A DNA stretch of 6,089 bases. Origin: Candidatus Mcinerneyibacteriota bacterium. Lineage in GTDB: Bacteria > AUK180 > JAQVHJ01. The stretch is taken from assembly GCA_030630935.1 (NCBI GenBank), contig DAOVMD010000206.1, positions 1 to 6,089 on the forward strand, read 5' to 3'. A model generated the notes under the pieces. It made no database searches. It saw only the letters and a program-made list of their open reading frames with translations, and was not told where the DNA came from. Numbering within the stretch: position 1 is the first letter of the stretch; every line of letters begins with the position of its first letter. The position numbers and the translations under genes were made by a program. Below are positions 4,209-6,089 of the stretch, one piece after another.

Positions 4209-5798
4209 ATGAAGCGTAGATTTGTTATTTTATTAATATTGTTATGCGGCTTAGTTTCATTTACATCAGCCCAGGATTATTATTTCGGTATTCCAAAGTA
4301 CACAGTTGATGTATATATTCAGAAGGATGCTTCAATTGATATTGATTATAATATTACATTTGCTCCTGTAAGGGATTCCCATTCCGTTGATATTGTTGAT
4401 ATCGGATTCCCTACTACGGCATATAAATTAAACAGTATCAGCGCATCAGTTGACGGGCATGAAATACCACGGAGCAGCATCAAGACTTCAACATATATTG
4501 ATATTGGAGTTGAGATTCATTTGGGTAGTCATACAATAATGCCGGGGGATCAAGGAACTTTATTCGTTCATGGTAATAATCCTAAAATGGTTTTTCAAGA
4601 TAAAAAGAAGAATGATTATGCGAGTGTTGAGTTTGTCCCGACTTGGTTTGGGAGTAAGTATGTAAGCGGATATACAAAATTAACAATCAATATCCATTTC
4701 CCCGCAGGTGTAGGTCCGGATGAAACCATTTATCATTATTATGAATTTACTAATACTTTCAGGGATAATCTTAACAGGATAACTTTCTCCTGGGAATGGG
4801 ATAATGCAAGGATGTCTGATCAATATCGGGTAGGGGTTTCATTCCCGAAAAAATATGTTGATAGGATTTATAAAAAGAGTGCAGGTGTTCATTTTAAGAA
4901 ATTCTTTTCAGGATTATTTGGTTTTTTATGTAATCCTTGTATGTTCATTTTTTATTTCGTTGGTTTTGCAGTTGGGATTGGTATCTGGTCATCTAAATTT
5001 CGAATGAAAAAATACCTCCCGCCATCATTAAAAGTTGAAGGTGTGGGAATAAAACGAGGATTAACCGCAGTTGAAGCTGCAATCCTTGGAGAGATGCCTT
5101 TGAATAAAGTAACATCAATGATAATCTTCGGGTTAGTTAAGAAGAAAGGAATAAAAATCAAAACCTTCAAACCCTTAAATTTAAGCAAAACTAACATTAA
5201 ACACCCCTGGTATGATTATGAAGAAGATTTCCTGAAAGCAATTAAGGAGAAGACAGGGAAATTAAATAAAACGGAATTAAAAGATTTAATGGTTAAACTT
5301 ATTAAGAAAGTTGCAAAGAAATTAAAAGGGTTTAACTTAAGCATGACCAGGAAATATTATAAGTCAATTGTCAGCAATGCCTGGCAGTTAGTGAGAAAAG
5401 CCAATATTCCACAGATTCAATCTGAAACAATTAACCGGAACTTAGAATGGCTTCTTATGGATAAGCATTTTGATGATAAGTTTAAAAATATTCCATTTGA
5501 AAATATATATGTGCCTTCTTATTGGTATCATCATATTCCATATCGCGGTGGCGGTCAGTCAACAGGTGATATGGTTAAGTTCCCGAGCTTGGACTTTGCA
5601 AATGATTTCGTGAAAGGATTTCAAGTTATGTCCGATAATATTGTTTCGGATGTTCAAGGTTTATTCTCCGGTGTTACAAAGGTTACAAATCCACCGCCAA
5701 AACCTTCGTCGGGCGGATATAGTTCTTCAGGTGGTGGTTGTGCGTGTGCGTGTGCGTGTGCAGGTTGTGCGTGTGCTTGCGCCGGTGGTGGTAGATAA
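4209..5798 (+). CDS. DUF2207-like membrane protein with C-terminal Cys-Ala repeat tail
   Basis: A 529-residue protein (numbering from ATG 4209) with DUF2207-type architecture; the family's biochemical role is unknown. Residues 1-21 are a signal peptide (VILLILLCGLVSFTSA). Residues about 23-220 form a beta-rich outer domain (YTVDVYIQKDASIDIDYNI, with a conserved-looking VEFVPTWFGS). A transmembrane segment at about 236-261 contains Cys-Asn-Pro-Cys (241-244). The cytosolic part begins with basic SSKFRMKKY and PPSLK, then GLTAVEAAILGE (284-295) and a helix set typical of the family (VTSMIIFGLVKKKGIKIK). Beyond about 440 it is linker-like, reaching a Pro/Ser/Gly stretch (NPPPKPSSGGYSSS). The last 22 residues are GGG, (CA)4, G, (CA)3, GGGR, with cysteines at 511, 513, 515, 517, 520, 522 and 524. 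Many relatives end in plain Gly-rich tails, so the alternating cysteines are the unusual part. The topology puts the tail on the same side of the membrane as the upstream radical SAM enzyme. Confidence 0.85.
   Translation: MKRRFVILLILLCGLVSFTSAQDYYFGIPKYTVDVYIQKDASIDIDYNITFAPVRDSHSVDIVDIGFPTTAYKLNSISASVDGHEIPRSSIKTSTYIDIGVEIHLGSHTIMPGDQGTLFVHGNNPKMVFQDKKKNDYASVEFVPTWFGSKYVSGYTKLTINIHFPAGVGPDETIYHYYEFTNTFRDNLNRITFSWEWDNARMSDQYRVGVSFPKKYVDRIYKKSAGVHFKKFFSGLFGFLCNPCMFIFYFVGFAVGIGIWSSKFRMKKYLPPSLKVEGVGIKRGLTAVEAAILGEMPLNKVTSMIIFGLVKKKGIKIKTFKPLNLSKTNIKHPWYDYEEDFLKAIKEKTGKLNKTELKDLMVKLIKKVAKKLKGFNLSMTRKYYKSIVSNAWQLVRKANIPQIQSETINRNLEWLLMDKHFDDKFKNIPFENIYVPSYWYHHIPYRGGGQSTGDMVKFPSLDFANDFVKGFQVMSDNIVSDVQGLFSGVTKVTNPPPKPSSGGYSSSGGGCACACACAGCACACAGGGR
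5739..5783 (+). repeat. In-frame tandem repeat encoding the Cys-Ala tail
   Basis: Three perfect TGTGCG hexamers and one TGTGCA (5739-5762) are followed by GGT and then TGTGCG, TGTGCT and TGCGCC. The first 24 nt alternate strictly between pyrimidine and purine, which is slippage-prone and can favour Z-DNA. Each gain or loss of a hexamer keeps the frame and adds or removes one Cys-Ala pair. The later units use different codons (GCG, GCT, GCC; TGT, TGC), which suggests the peptide pattern is kept by selection and is not only recent slippage. Confidence 0.85.
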
Positions 5799-5824
5799 TC
5801 TATAAGGTGATTTAATATAAATAA

Positions 5825-5835
5825 GCTCTTTGACA
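5825..5835 (+). promoter_or_regulatory. boxA-like sequence
   Basis: GCTCTTTGACA differs at one position from the classical boxA antitermination core GCTCTTTAACA of rRNA leaders. TTGACA (5830-5835) could also be read as a -35 box, but the -10 region 17-18 bp downstream (ATTACT or TTACTA, 5853-5859) is poor. Either way it hints at a transcript running rightward beyond the window. Short motif, so low confidence. Confidence 0.3.
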
Positions 5836-5870
5836 TATTAATTTAAAAATAAATTACTACTGATCACACT

Positions 5871-5924
5871 GCTCAATCAACTCTCATATACCAAATTGGA
5901 TATACGACGCAGTGTTGTTTGAGC
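5871..5924. repeat. Inverted repeat GCTCAA-N-CAAC, copy 2 with larger interior
   Basis: Arms 5871-5881 (GCTCAATCAAC) and 5914-5924 (GTTGTTTGAGC) pair at 10 of 11 positions with a T-T mismatch at the seventh, exactly where copy 1 (86-110) has its mismatch. Outside the arms both copies share CACT on the left and A on the right. The interior contains a second stem, TATA-CCAA / TTGG-A-TATA (about 5887-5904). It looks like a longer member of a small palindromic repeat family; I see no gene in it. Confidence 0.6.
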
Positions 5925-5934
5925 AGATAATAGA

Positions 5935-5967
5935 CCCAGAACCACGCATTTCATTAGGGTATCTGGG
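5935..5967. repeat. GC-richer hairpin of unknown role
   Basis: CCCAGAACC (5935-5943) pairs with GGT-A-TCTGGG (5958-5967), nine base pairs with one bulged A and a 14-nt loop. The surrounding 5935-5980 is about 57% G+C by hand count, far above the rest of the window. This suggests a foreign or structured element such as a dispersed repeat or remnant of a mobile element. No T-tract follows directly, so a terminator is not favoured. Confidence 0.4.
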
Positions 5968-6003
5968 CGCGGAAGCAGACGTTTTATAAATTGTAGAAAG
6001 CAG

Positions 6004-6089
6004 AAAAACCTTTAACCACTGAACACACTGATCACACTGTAAAGATAAAGAAAAACTTTTAATCACGGATCTCACTGATCACACTGTAA
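6004..6089 (+). repeat. Two 39-nt direct repeats built from 9-nt CACTGATCA units
   Basis: 6004-6042 and 6051-6089 match at 34 of 39 positions with a 47-nt period, both ending CACTGATCACACTGTAA. Within each, the units are 9-mers: CACTGAACA-CACTGATCA-CACTGTAAA in the first and CACGGATCT-CACTGATCA-CACTGTAA in the second. The core ACTGATCACACTG also occurs at 5859-5871, directly before the inverted repeat. The array runs to the window edge and may continue. Spacers are not uniform and units are degenerate, so it is not a CRISPR. Confidence 0.75.

Noticed and set aside
4952-5197. Minus-strand frame within the DUF2207-like gene
   Set aside because: Antisense shadow over the transmembrane and cytosolic region of a clear gene.
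5654-5836. Minus-strand frame rich in Pro, Ala, Gln and His (AQAHAQPAHAHAH)
   Set aside because: It is the reverse-strand reading of the Cys-Ala repeat tail of the DUF2207-like gene; its composition simply mirrors the TGTGCG repeats and it lacks a family match.
5884-6075. Minus-strand frame of 63 residues in the right-hand intergenic region
   Set aside because: It is made of the repeat array, hairpin and inverted repeat; no recognisable domain and no convincing ribosome binding site. A fragment of a mobile element gene around 5935-5980 cannot be fully excluded.
6004-6089. Direct repeats at the right edge considered as a CRISPR start
   Set aside because: Repeats are degenerate, built of 9-mers and separated by only 8 nt, with no unique spacer of normal length.

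Overview
The window is about 6.1 kb of AT-rich DNA (roughly one-third G+C by eye) with five genes, all on the + strand, framed by intergenic stretches full of small repeats. A MltD-type lytic transglycosylase implies a diderm cell with peptidoglycan. Clear Shine-Dalgarno sites and one consensus sigma70-type promoter argue against a typical Bacteroidetes expression style. An uncultured candidate-phylum-like diderm would fit, but I cannot name the phylum from this sequence.

Layout: 1-228 holds four kinds of small dispersed or low-complexity repeat and perhaps the tail of an upstream gene. A strong promoter (229-257) drives a membrane-anchored TPR protein (286-1071), which overlaps by 14 nt a secreted lytic transglycosylase with one good and one degenerate LysM domain (1058-2212). 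A terminator-like hairpin and T-tract lies inside the last codons of that gene. Then come a small two-helix membrane protein with a C-terminal zinc ribbon (2233-2613), a radical SAM/SPASM enzyme with an N-terminal PqqD-like domain (2758-4110, start revised from the longest possible frame), and a DUF2207-like membrane protein (4209-5798). The final 290 bp hold no convincing gene, but carry a boxA-like site, inverted repeats and 9-nt and 39-nt direct repeats.

Most interesting is the last gene pair. The radical SAM enzyme looks like a peptide maturase: substrate-recognition-type N-terminus, CX3CX2C cluster and complete SPASM cysteines. The next gene encodes a 529-residue membrane protein ending in a cytosolic tail of seven Cys-Ala pairs, (CA)4-G-(CA)3, framed by GGG on both sides. 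No small Cys-rich precursor gene is visible nearby. The working hypothesis is that the enzyme modifies this tail, for example with thioether links or another Cys-centred change, so that a large membrane protein rather than a short peptide is the RiPP-like substrate. The small zinc-ribbon membrane protein just upstream could be an accessory. This is inference from adjacency and domain logic, not shown by the sequence alone.
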